Source of the DNA: Corynebacterium halotolerans YIM 70093 = DSM 44683
GTDB taxonomy: Bacteria; Actinomycetota; Actinomycetes; Mycobacteriales; Mycobacteriaceae
NCBI RefSeq assembly: GCF_000341345.1
Contig: NC_020302.1
Span: 228,075-292,074 of the forward strand
Reading direction: 5' to 3'
DNA: 64,000 nucleotides
Positions 1 through 7,184 of the stretch are shown piece by piece (the first letter of the stretch is position 1; every line of letters begins with the position of its first letter). The notes under the pieces were generated by a model. It saw nothing but the letters and a program-made list of their open reading frames with translations. It was not told where the DNA came from and did no database searches. A program made the position numbers and the translations under genes.

Positions 1-1234
1 GCAGGCCGACCAGTTTCCGTCCCCGCGCCGTGGCCTCCCCGCGCTGGTCGACGGCCCCGATGCCGCGCAGCACCTCCTCGGCCGCCGCGATGGCGGGGGC
101 CGGCGGGGCGTCGGGAAGCGGGAGCCCCTCGCCACGCGGGGTGCCCCAGCACGCCAGGGTGAGCGCGGCCTGCGTCAGGTCCGAGGTGGCGATCTCCGGG
201 GTGATGTGGGCCGTGAGGTGCCGGTACTCGGACTCGGCGTAGCAGCGGATGACCTCGCCCGGCCCCTCACGCCCGGCACGGCCCGCGCGCTGGTCCACGG
301 TCGACTTCGCCGCGGAGACGGTGACCAGGCCGGTCATCTGGCGCGCGGCATCGCGACGCGGCACGCGCGACAGTCCGGAGTCGACGACCACGCGCACGCC
401 CGGCACGGTCAGCGAGGACTCCGCGATCGACGTCGCGACGACGATACGCGGCTGCCCGCTCGGCGTGAGGGCGGCGTCCTGCTCTTGTGCGGTCAGGGAA
501 CCGTGCAGGGGCAGGGCCCCGGGTAGCTTTCCGACGACGTGCTCGACCTCGCGCACGCCGGGGACGAAGACCAGCGCCGAGTGCCCGGTGCGTTCGACGG
601 CGCGGCGGGCCTGCTCGGCGAGGTGGTCGAGGAAGGACCGGGTGCAGCCCAGGCGGCCCTCGTGGGGCGAGTGCGTGATCTCCAGTGGGTGGGTCACCGC
701 CGGGGTGGACAACACCTGCGCGCCCATGAGTTCCGCGAAACGCGCCGCGTCCAGGGTGGCCGACATGGCGACCACGCGCAGGTCATCGCGCAGCTGCACC
801 AGCTCCAGCAGCATGCCCAGTACCAGGTCCGTGTCGAGCTGGCGCTCGTGGACCTCATCGATGGCGACCGCGCTGACACCCGTGAGTTCCGGATCCGACA
901 TCAGGCGGCGCAGCAGCACGCCCGGGGTCACGAACTCCACCAGCTCGCCCGGGTGGTGCTCGCCGCGGACGGTGAAACCGACGCACTCACCCAGCCTCGA
1001 TCCGTCGAGCTGCGCCAGCCGACGCGCCGCCGCCCGCACCGCCACGCGCCGCGGGGCGGTGACCAGCACCTTCCCCCGCACGTGGTTGGCCAGGGCGGGT
1101 GGGACGAGCGTCGTCTTGCCCGTGCCGGGCGGGGCCTGGATGACGGCCGTTGAGGCGGCGTCGAGAAGCGCAGGGAGCTCGCCGATGGTCTCGACGACGG
1201 GCAGACCTCTACCTATGCGGTGCAGATCAAACAA
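1..1234 (-). CDS. hrpB: HrpB-type ATP-dependent helicase (N-terminal 411 residues; rest off the left edge)
   Basis: DEAH-box superfamily 2 helicase of the HrpB group, a cytoplasmic RNA helicase-like ATPase whose physiological substrate is poorly known. The reverse strand reads a Walker A APPGTGKTT (about residues 34-42), a Walker B DEVH box (about 123-126), an SAT motif (about 155) and a late arginine-finger region ending QRAGRAGREGPG. HrpB proteins are about 800 residues, so roughly half is present. The frame is open upstream of the first motif; I choose the TTG at 1234 (MFDLHRIGRGLP), which overlaps the stop of the preceding Mac-domain ORF by a few bases. That overlap suggests translational coupling. 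The start is the weakest part of the call; the family is clear. Confidence 0.9.
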   Translation of the reverse strand, partial: MFDLHRIGRGLPVVETIGELPALLDAASTAVIQAPPGTGKTTLVPPALANHVRGKVLVTAPRRVAVRAAARRLAQLDGSRLGECVGFTVRGEHHPGELVEFVTPGVLLRRLMSDPELTGVSAVAIDEVHERQLDTDLVLGMLLELVQLRDDLRVVAMSATLDAARFAELMGAQVLSTPAVTHPLEITHSPHEGRLGCTRSFLDHLAEQARRAVERTGHSALVFVPGVREVEHVVGKLPGALPLHGSLTAQEQDAALTPSGQPRIVVATSIAESSLTVPGVRVVVDSGLSRVPRRDAARQMTGLVTVSAAKSTVDQRAGRAGREGPGEVIRCYAESEYRHLTAHITPEIATSDLTQAALTLACWGTPRGEGLPLPDAPPAPAIAAAEEVLRGIGAVDQRGEATARGRKLVGL

Positions 1235-1415
1235 ACCGGTTGCCCTCCACCGGAACGCCCTCGGTGTTCGCGAGCTTGTTGAACTCCTTCATCAGACGGG
1301 CGGCCCTGTCGTGCTGCTCCGTGAGTTCGGCGGAGCCGGGCAGGTACCACCGGCCACTGCGCATCTGTTCCAGACCGGAGTAGGTCCTAGGATTGAACTC
1401 GCTCATGACGTCCAT
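1227..1415 (-). CDS. Short Mac-domain protein (maltose/sugar acetyltransferase N-terminal domain only)
   Basis: A 62-residue ORF reading SEFNPRTYSGLEQMRSGRWY and then RLMKEFNKLANT. This is the pattern of the Mac domain (maltose acetyltransferase N-terminal helix-loop) that normally precedes a left-handed beta-helix catalytic domain of about 130 residues. The hexapeptide-repeat catalytic part is absent: the frame stops after GNRFV and hrpB begins in the overlap. The start at 1415 has GAAGG four bases upstream; 1406 is an alternative. Either it is a stand-alone Mac-domain protein or a remnant of an acetyltransferase gene. No catalytic activity should be assumed. Confidence 0.6.
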   Translation of the reverse strand: MDVMSEFNPRTYSGLEQMRSGRWYLPGSAELTEQHDRAARLMKEFNKLANTEGVPVEGNRFV

Positions 1416-1442
1416 TGTGCCTTCGTTTGCGGGGTGGTTTGT

Positions 1443-2135
1443 TTGCCGACACTCTTCGACTCCGGGGCCGGGTTCGACCGTCCCGCGGTTCTCGTCGCGC
1501 CCGGGGTGGCGCACCTGCCGGGGTGGCTGCCGGTGTCGGAGCAGGAACGGCTGGTGTCGCAGGCCCGCGCGATAGCGCGCTCCGTGGCCGGCACCCCGCT
1601 GGCGATGCACCGGCCCGTGGTGGGAACGGGGCAGATGAGCGCGTACATCCTCTCGCTCGGGCGGTACTGGCGGACGCGGCCGTACGGGTACGTGCGCTCG
1701 CTGGGCGGGGTCGACGTGCCCGCTGTCCCGCCGGAGTACGGGCGGTTGGCCCGGGCGGCGCTTTCGGCTGCTTCAGGGGTGGCGGAGGAATTGGCCCCCT
1801 GGGCGGACGGGGCATTCCGCGCCGAGACCGCCCTAGTCAACTACTACCCGTCCGGCGCGTCGATGGGACTGCACGTCGACGCCAACGAGGTCTCCGAGGC
1901 CCCCGTCGTGTCGTTGTCGATCGGTGACGAGGCCGTGTTCCGGATGGGAAACGTCCACGGTCGGACGAGACCCTGGTCGGATGTGACCCTGATGTCCGGG
2001 GACCTGGTGGTCTTCGGCGGGCCGGCGCGCCGGGCGTACCACGGGGTGCCGGTGGTCCGGGACGGCACGGCGCCGGCCGGGTGCGGGCTGTGCGAGGGGA
2101 GGATCAACATCACGATCCGGCAGGTGGGGTTGTAG
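1443..2135 (+). CDS. alkB: AlkB-type Fe(II)/2-oxoglutarate DNA dealkylation dioxygenase
   Basis: A 230-residue protein of the AlkB family, which removes 1-methyladenine and 3-methylcytosine lesions by oxidative demethylation. All metal and cosubstrate ligands are visible: the HxD pair at His144 and Asp146 (GLHVDANE), the distal His200 (RAYHGVP), and the RxNxTxR signature at 220-226 (RINITIR). It lies divergently from the Mac/hrpB pair. The frame stays open far upstream over hrpB, but homology begins at LPTLFDSG. I therefore take TTG 1443, with GGGGTGG upstream; GTG 1434 is possible. Nothing at the promoter looks like an Ada box. Confidence 0.88.
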   Translation: MPTLFDSGAGFDRPAVLVAPGVAHLPGWLPVSEQERLVSQARAIARSVAGTPLAMHRPVVGTGQMSAYILSLGRYWRTRPYGYVRSLGGVDVPAVPPEYGRLARAALSAASGVAEELAPWADGAFRAETALVNYYPSGASMGLHVDANEVSEAPVVSLSIGDEAVFRMGNVHGRTRPWSDVTLMSGDLVVFGGPARRAYHGVPVVRDGTAPAGCGLCEGRINITIRQVGL

Positions 2136-2252
2136 TCGGGTTCGCAATACCTTGCGCCGAATCTTGAGCGAACAGGGAAAATGCGGTTCTATCATCATTC
2201 TGCTGCGAGATTTTGCGGTGGCAGTGAACCGTGGCGCGTCTGCGGGAGTCCA

Positions 2253-2299
2253 ACTTCGTCAGTAGGGGCCCGGATCCCGGGCCGAGCAGCCGACGAAGT
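2253..2299 (+). promoter_or_regulatory. Nested dyad in the leader of the next gene
   Basis: An outer 8-bp stem (ACTTCGTC at 2253-2260 with GACGAAGT at 2292-2299) encloses an inner 7-bp stem with a 3-nt loop (GGCCCGG 2267-2273, CCGGGCC 2277-2283). It ends a few bases before the CAGGAG ribosome-binding site (2305-2310) of the gene starting at 2317. It could act as an RNA structure or a protein site; there is no U-tract. Confidence 0.4.
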
Positions 2300-2316
2300 A
2301 CGCACAGGAGCAGCCG

Positions 2317-3459
2317 ATGCCGTATGCGGGCAGTGACAGCGACGATCTCGTTCACCGATTTCCGGGATTCGCCGGTGTCCGGGATGGATTGCCACTTCCT
2401 CCCGGCGATGTCCCCGTTCCGGAGCGTGTGGCCGAAGTGCTCGGCCGCGCCGCCGACCATCTGGGCGTCAGCCCGATGGATCCTCGGGCCCGTCGGCAAC
2501 TCAGGGAATGGTACGAACAGGTCTCCCCGCGATATGTCATTTCCCGGAAGTTCCTGCGGCCGGATGCCCTTTCCGCCTCGGATGCCCGCCACCATCCCCG
2601 TCGTCTTCGGTACCGGGTGGACGCTCGTACGAGGATCACCGCGCATCTCCTCGAGCACCCTGGGTGGATCGCGGACAGTTGGAGTGCCGCGGCGCTCCTC
2701 GGGATCGGGGACTTCAGCGATGGAGCCGATACCTGTGTCACACATTCCGGGAACCGCCGGTTGAGCACGGATCCGCTCCGACCTACGCAACACCGCAAGC
2801 CGGCCTCCCTCCCGGTGTGGACCGTGTATCTGAATGACGCCCCGATGAAGGTGACGCCACCAACCGTGACTCTCATTCGGTGTCTCCGCTCCGTTCTGAT
2901 TGAGGAACATGCGTGGCAGGTACCGAAGATCGCCCGCCTATCGGAACCACTTATCCGGGCGGTGCAGGTCATCGACCGCTTTCGACGGGGCTTGGGGATC
3001 GATGAGCGTCACATCGCCGAAGTTGGCCGCGGATTGATCGATGCCCGGAAGCTCGCGAGGATTATCTCGTTGTCCGGGCCGGGAACGGATTCGCCTCAGG
3101 AGACCCTGCTCAGGTTGATCGCCGGTCAGGCTGCCGCCCGGTCCGGAGCTGAGTTTCTTCCGCAGGTGCCCGTCTACTGCGACGGGCGGATCGGGGAGGC
3201 CTGCTCGAAGGAGGCCGGAGTGCCACTGCTGACGGTGCTGGACCTCGCCGAGGTCACCTGGAAGATCGCGCTCATGTTTGACGGCGCCCACCACTGGACG
3301 AAGAAACAGCGGGAACGAGATGCGCGGATCAACTTCGAGCTGGCGCATTCGGGGTGGCTCGTCCTGCGGGTGTCGTACGGGATGTTCAATGACGCCTCCG
3401 GCCTCGCGGCCAAGATAGAGGAGGCGATTCGTGAGCGGATCAGCGAGGCGGCGGCCTGA
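2317..3459 (+). CDS. Hypothetical protein with a DUF559/VSR-like nuclease-fold C-terminus
   Basis: A 380-residue protein without signal peptide or membrane segments. The last 110 residues follow the DUF559 (very-short-patch-repair-like, PD-(D/E)XK) layout: a Glu in QETLLRL, then a strand with MFDGAHHW, a basic helix (KKQRERDARINFEL) and a final GWLVLRVS strand. The family usually has E-x-D-G at the second motif; here the Glu position is Met while Asp-Gly and the following His remain. Enzymatic activity is therefore uncertain. The N-terminal 260 residues have no motif I recognise. Such solo proteins are common in actinobacterial genomes and are sometimes linked to AbiE-type modules, but no toxin or antitoxin partner is adjacent. 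The leader carries a strong nested dyad. Confidence 0.6.
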   Translation: MPYAGSDSDDLVHRFPGFAGVRDGLPLPPGDVPVPERVAEVLGRAADHLGVSPMDPRARRQLREWYEQVSPRYVISRKFLRPDALSASDARHHPRRLRYRVDARTRITAHLLEHPGWIADSWSAAALLGIGDFSDGADTCVTHSGNRRLSTDPLRPTQHRKPASLPVWTVYLNDAPMKVTPPTVTLIRCLRSVLIEEHAWQVPKIARLSEPLIRAVQVIDRFRRGLGIDERHIAEVGRGLIDARKLARIISLSGPGTDSPQETLLRLIAGQAAARSGAEFLPQVPVYCDGRIGEACSKEAGVPLLTVLDLAEVTWKIALMFDGAHHWTKKQRERDARINFELAHSGWLVLRVSYGMFNDASGLAAKIEEAIRERISEAAA

Positions 3460-3611
3460 TCGAGGGCGGCCCCCCTCTGCGTCGCAAAATCCTGCACCCT
3501 GACCCGGTTCGGAGTGTGTCTTCCCTGTTCGTCGAGCACAAGCCCGGAAGATTTTGCGAAGCCACCGGAAACCGGCCTGAGGAAGCCCCTGCATGCGGAA
3601 GTAAGCTGTGC

Positions 3612-3617
3612 CACACT
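3612..3617 (+). promoter_or_regulatory. -10 hexamer CACACT, leaderless layout
   Basis: Seven bases separate this hexamer from the ATG at 3625, so transcription would start at or next to the start codon. Confidence 0.45.
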
Positions 3618-3624
3618 CGTGCGC

Positions 3625-4350
3625 ATGAGCATTCCCACCGACAAGAAGATCGCAGTCATCACCGGTGCATCCTCCGGCATCGGTGCCGCCACCGCGGAGG
3701 CCCTGGCCGAGAACGGCTGGCACGTCGTCGTCGCCGCGCGCCGCAAGGAGCGCCTGGACGAGGTGGCGGACAGGACCGGGGGCACCGCCATTGAGCTGGA
3801 CGTCACGGATCAGGCGAGCGTGGACCAGCTCGTGGAACAGCTGCCGCGCGTGGATCTGCTGGTCAACAACGCCGGCGGCGCCCTGGGTCTGGACCACGTG
3901 CGCGAGGCCGACCTCGAGGACTGGCAGACGATGTACGACACCAACGTCCTCGGCGTGGTGCGCGTGACCAGGGCTCTGCTGCCGAAGCTGGTCGAGGCCG
4001 AGGACGGCGAGGGCCTGATCATCAACATCGGTTCCATGGCCGCCTGGAACGCCTATCCGGGCGGCGCCGGCTACAACGCCGCCAAGTTCGGCCTGCGGGC
4101 GCTGACCCGCGCCATGCGTCAGGAGGAGGTGGACAACCCGGTGCGCATCACCGAGATCGACCCGGGCCGCGTGAACACCGACTTCTCCCTGGTCCGGTTC
4201 AAGGGTGACCACAACAAGGCCGACGCCGTCTACGCCGACAAGCTCAACCTCACGGCCGGCGACGTCGCCGAGGCCATCCGTTGGGTGGCGTCCCTGCCGG
4301 CCCACGTGAACATCGACACACTGAACATCATGCCGCGCGACCAGGCTTAA
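3625..4350 (+). CDS. SDR family NAD(P)-dependent oxidoreductase
   Basis: A 241-residue classical short-chain dehydrogenase/reductase. The cofactor motif TGASSGIG spans residues 13-20, NNAG is present (VNNAGGAL), and the catalytic Tyr150 and Lys154 occur as YNAAK with the Ser in INIGSMA. An Arg-Arg pair after beta-2 (AARRKER) suggests NADP preference. The overall pattern matches the YdfG-type 3-hydroxy acid dehydrogenase group, so the substrate may be serine or a beta-hydroxy acid, but this is inference. The ATG at 3625 is preceded by a -10-like CACACT at the leaderless distance. It is followed after 10 bases by a LysE-type exporter gene, so the two may be co-transcribed. Confidence 0.85.
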   Translation: MSIPTDKKIAVITGASSGIGAATAEALAENGWHVVVAARRKERLDEVADRTGGTAIELDVTDQASVDQLVEQLPRVDLLVNNAGGALGLDHVREADLEDWQTMYDTNVLGVVRVTRALLPKLVEAEDGEGLIINIGSMAAWNAYPGGAGYNAAKFGLRALTRAMRQEEVDNPVRITEIDPGRVNTDFSLVRFKGDHNKADAVYADKLNLTAGDVAEAIRWVASLPAHVNIDTLNIMPRDQA

Positions 4351-4360
4351 ACTCTCGGAG

Positions 4361-5044
4361 GTGGCCGTCTCCGAATTCATCGCCCTGCTCGCCGTGTGGA
4401 TCGCGGCGATCGCCTCCCCGGGGCCCGACCTGCTGCAGATCATCCGCCTCGGCGCGAAGTCGCGGATCTCCGGCGTGTGGGGTGCCCTGGGCATCATGAC
4501 GGGCAACGCCCTGTGGATCTGTGGCTCCCTGCTGGGCCTGTCGGCGCTGATCAACGCCTATCCCGGCGTGCTCACGGTCCTGCAGTTGCTCGGCGGGGCC
4601 TATCTGCTGTGGATGGGCGTGAACGCCACCCGCGGCGGACTGGCCACCCGCCGTCAGGCGGCCGTCCCCGTGACCCTGCGTGCCGACGCCGCGGCAGACG
4701 CAGACGCCGGGTCGGGCGCGGCGTCGGCAAGCGCGCCGCGGGCCTGGCGGCTGGGCCTGACCACCAACCTCGCGAACCCGAAGGCCATTCTCTTCTTCGG
4801 AGCGGTGTTCACGCAGTTCGTCCGCCCCGAGATGGGGGCGGGTTGGGCGGCGGTCATCGCCGTGGTGCTGATTCTCACCGGCGTGGCGTGGTTCGTCGGC
4901 TTCGCGCTGGCGGTGCGGCTCCTGGCGGCGAAACTGGTGCGCAACGCGGCGGCCATCGACATCGTCACGGGCGTGATCTTCGTGGCGTTGGCCCTGTTCA
5001 TGCTCTACGAAGGGCTTGTGGGTGTGGGGGAGTGGCTGGCGTAG
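4361..5044 (+). CDS. LysE/RhtB family amino-acid exporter
   Basis: A 227-residue membrane protein with about six hydrophobic segments and the family N-terminal signature IASPGPDLLQI, followed by the NLANPKAILFFGAVFTQF motif in the second half. Members export amino acids such as lysine, threonine or homoserine across the cytoplasmic membrane; the substrate cannot be read from sequence. A linker rich in Ala/Asp (about residues 100-130) separates the two repeats and is longer than usual. The GTG at 4361 is the only start that keeps the signature, but GGAG abuts it directly, so initiation may depend on coupling to the SDR gene ending at 4350. Confidence 0.85.
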   Translation: MAVSEFIALLAVWIAAIASPGPDLLQIIRLGAKSRISGVWGALGIMTGNALWICGSLLGLSALINAYPGVLTVLQLLGGAYLLWMGVNATRGGLATRRQAAVPVTLRADAAADADAGSGAASASAPRAWRLGLTTNLANPKAILFFGAVFTQFVRPEMGAGWAAVIAVVLILTGVAWFVGFALAVRLLAAKLVRNAAAIDIVTGVIFVALALFMLYEGLVGVGEWLA

Positions 5045-5106
5045 GCGGAGCGCGCTAGCGTGGCGGTTAACCCTCCCGAATCTTTCCCTCCCGAAAGGAC
5101 GAGGCC

Positions 5107-5427
5107 ATGGACCTGATCGTCACCACCACCAACTCAGTCGACGGCCTGGAGATCTCCCGGTACGTCGGCATCGTCATCGGAGACCAGGTCATCGACACCA
5201 GCCGGTTCCGCAACCCCACCTCCGACGACCCGGACATCTCCGGTCAGCGGGAGGTTGAGCGCGCCCGCGGGATCGCCCTCGAGGAGATGAAGGCACGCGC
5301 CGTCGAACTGCACGCAGAGGCCGTCGTCAGCGTGGTCTTCAACCACCAGATGGTGGGCCCCGACAACACCCTGCTGCTGGTCTCCGCCACCGGCACGGCA
5401 GTGCGGCTGAAGACCCCGGCGCAGTAG
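5107..5427 (+). CDS. YbjQ/UPF0145 family protein
   Basis: A 106-residue cytoplasmic protein with the compact beta-alpha fold of the YbjQ family: a TTTNSVDGLEI start, a central EVERARGIALEEM helix, and a C-terminal AVVSVVFNHQMV strand. Members have been proposed to bind heavy metals, but function is not established. GAAAGGACGAGG lies upstream of the ATG. Upstream of that is TAGCGT (about 5056), which would give a transcript with a leader. Confidence 0.75.
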   Translation: MDLIVTTTNSVDGLEISRYVGIVIGDQVIDTSRFRNPTSDDPDISGQREVERARGIALEEMKARAVELHAEAVVSVVFNHQMVGPDNTLLLVSATGTAVRLKTPAQ

Positions 5428-5485
5428 GGCACCCGGCCCACGGCGACCGCGGCCACCCTCCGCCCGCGGTCGCAGCCCCCACCGA

Positions 5486-5491
5486 TACACT
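5486..5491 (+). promoter_or_regulatory. -10 hexamer TACACT, leaderless layout
   Basis: Seven bases separate this hexamer from ATG 5499. Confidence 0.55.
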
Positions 5492-5498
5492 GGCAGCC

Positions 5499-5789
5499 AT
5501 GCACGCAGCAGACGTCGCGATCAGCGGCGAGACGATCAAGCTCGGCCAGTTCATCAAGCTCGCGAACCTCACCGCCACCGGCGGGGAGGCCAAGGAGCTC
5601 ATCGCCGACGGTCAGGTGACGGTCAACGGCGAGGTGGACACCCGCCGCGGCCGCACCCTGCGCCCCGGTGACGTGGTCTGCATCGAGGACGCCTGCGCGC
5701 GCGTCGCCGCGGACCCGGGCGAGGACGATTTCTTCGACGAGGCCACCGCCGACGACGATTTCGACCCCGAGAAGTGGAGGAACCTGTAA
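5499..5789 (+). CDS. S4-domain RNA-binding protein
   Basis: A 96-residue protein whose first 60 residues form an S4 RNA-binding domain: IKLGQFIKLANLTATGGEAK, then a GQVTVNGEVDTRRGR hairpin and LRPGDVV. This is the YbcJ/YaaA-like small S4 class that binds rRNA or tRNA. The last 35 residues are an acidic tail (DPGEDDFFDE, ADDDFD). The stop is directly followed by the ATG of the VOC gene, so the two genes are coupled. The promoter layout suggests a leaderless mRNA. Confidence 0.82.
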   Translation: MHAADVAISGETIKLGQFIKLANLTATGGEAKELIADGQVTVNGEVDTRRGRTLRPGDVVCIEDACARVAADPGEDDFFDEATADDDFDPEKWRNL

Positions 5790-6620
5790 ATGCCCGCTTT
5801 CGAGGCCACCGGCGGCATGCCGTACTGGATTGACCTGACGACCTCCGACCCACGCAAGTCCGCGCACTTCTACTCCGAGATCCTCGGCTGGGAGATCCGC
5901 GAGGAGGTCGAGGGGTCCGGGTACCGGATCGCCCGCGTGCAGGGCCTGCCCGTCGCCGGGTTCATCCCGCAGCCCGACGACGCGCCGTTCCCCGACACCT
6001 GGATCACCTACTTCCTGGCCGATGACATCGAACGCCAGATCCGACAGGTCACCGAGCTCGGTGGCCGTGTGCTCGCCGATCCGACCGACGTGCAGCTCGG
6101 GCGGATGGCCGTGCTCGCCGACGCCGCCGGGGCCATGTTCGGGCTGGTCGAACCGCGCGGCGAGGATGCCTTCGTCGCCGCCGGTGAGCCCGGCACCCCG
6201 GTCTGGCACGAGCTGACCACCACCTCCCGCTACAACGAGGCCCTCGACTTCTACCACGGCCTGTTCGACTGGGAGCTGGCCACCATGGACGTCGGCGAGG
6301 ACTTCAAGTACGCCACCGCCATGTCCGAGGGCGCGCCGTTCGCCGGCCTGTGGAAGGCCGAGGGCAGCTTCCCGCCGCAGGTCCCCAGCTTCTGGCAGTC
6401 CTACCTGGGGGTGCTCGACGTCGACGCCGCCGTCAGGCGCGTGCCGGAGCTCGGCGGCGAGATCATCCGCGAGCCCTGGGACTCCGAGTTCGGCCGCATG
6501 GCGCTGATCTCCGACTCCACCGGCGCGACCGTCACCCTCTGCGGCATCGACGAGCCGGTCGTCGAGGACGAGCTCAGCGAGGCCGATTCCATCCTCAACC
6601 TCGACCCGAACCAGCTCTAG
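5790..6620 (+). CDS. Two-domain VOC (glyoxalase/bleomycin-resistance fold) protein
   Basis: A 276-residue protein made of two vicinal-oxygen-chelate modules, about residues 1-125 and 135-262. Each opens with a W-x-(D/E)-L-T-T pattern (YWIDLTTSD; VWHELTTTS) followed by Y-(S/H)..LGWE or LFDWE, and each closes with a D..GA strand. The layout is typical of actinobacterial VOC proteins related to hydroxylase-like proteins encoded in polyketide clusters; the substrate is unknown. The ATG touches the stop of the S4 gene and lacks its own clear ribosome-binding site except AGGAAC, consistent with coupling. Confidence 0.8.
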   Translation: MPAFEATGGMPYWIDLTTSDPRKSAHFYSEILGWEIREEVEGSGYRIARVQGLPVAGFIPQPDDAPFPDTWITYFLADDIERQIRQVTELGGRVLADPTDVQLGRMAVLADAAGAMFGLVEPRGEDAFVAAGEPGTPVWHELTTTSRYNEALDFYHGLFDWELATMDVGEDFKYATAMSEGAPFAGLWKAEGSFPPQVPSFWQSYLGVLDVDAAVRRVPELGGEIIREPWDSEFGRMALISDSTGATVTLCGIDEPVVEDELSEADSILNLDPNQL

Positions 6621-6628
6621 GACCTCAC

Positions 6629-6910
6629 GTGCTCGAGCTCGACGACCTGAGCTCCCGGGTCCTCGACGCCGTCGACCGTGTCCCCGCCGGCCACGTCACC
6701 ACCTACGGTGACGTGGCCGCGGTCGTCGGCACCGGCCCGCGCCGGGTCGGCCGGGTGATGGCGCGGTACGGGCACCTGACCGCCTGGTGGCGGGTCGTGC
6801 GTGCCGACGGCTCCAGCCACGATCCCGACCGCTCCGTCCCGCACTGGGACGACGAGGGTATCCCCCACAACGGACGGGTCGTGCGGCTGGGGGAGTGCCG
6901 CATGAACTGA
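6629..6910 (+). CDS. Alkyltransferase-like protein (ATL, MGMT C-terminal fold without the acceptor cysteine)
   Basis: A 93-residue protein with the MGMT DNA-binding domain: VPAGHVTTYGDVAAVVGTGP, then the arginine-finger helix (RRVGRVMAR) and the active-site strand. Where MGMT has PCHRV this protein has AWWRVV, so the alkyl-accepting cysteine is absent. ATL proteins bind O6-alkylguanine and recruit nucleotide excision repair rather than removing the group. The GTG at 6629 follows the VOC gene by eight bases. The position near alkB may reflect shared alkylation biology, but alkB lies 4.5 kb away. Confidence 0.82.
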   Translation: MLELDDLSSRVLDAVDRVPAGHVTTYGDVAAVVGTGPRRVGRVMARYGHLTAWWRVVRADGSSHDPDRSVPHWDDEGIPHNGRVVRLGECRMN

Positions 6911-7067
6911 GACTGGGCCGGTGATTCGCGGTCGGCCTCGCGGGGGCGCCGTGCCGCTTCACGACGTCCGTTCTCAGCGCGGAGAGGTCAGTATTCCAGT
7001 CACTTTGCGTCTTTTCCTGCGGACCCGGCATGGGAATCCAGCGGGATAGTGCCCTGTCGACAATTAC

Positions 7068-7081
7068 CTATTGACCAATAG
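7068..7081 (+). promoter_or_regulatory. AmtR-type operator box 1
   Basis: CTAT-N6-ATAG (CTATTGACCAATAG), a perfect dyad matching the corynebacterial AmtR consensus CTAT-N6-ATAG followed by AT. It overlaps a TTGACC -35 candidate at 7071-7076. Confidence 0.75.
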
Positions 7082-7101
7082 ATAGAAACTCTGTAGTTTG
7101 C

Positions 7102-7115
7102 CTATCGAGCGATAG
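7102..7115 (+). promoter_or_regulatory. AmtR-type operator box 2
   Basis: A second CTAT-N6-ATAG dyad (CTATCGAGCGATAG), centred 34 bp (about three helical turns) from box 1 and just downstream of a -10 candidate TAGTTT at 7094-7099. The arrangement fits repression of the amtA promoter. Confidence 0.75.
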
Positions 7116-7184
7116 GTAAACGGATTTGTAGGCTCCGGCTCCTTTCGCAGCAGATGACAAGCCGTTCAAGAGAGGGAAAAGAAG

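Noticed and set aside
249..1442. Upstream extension of alkB over hrpB
   Set aside because: The open frame is antisense to hrpB and has no AlkB homology; the true start is near 1443.
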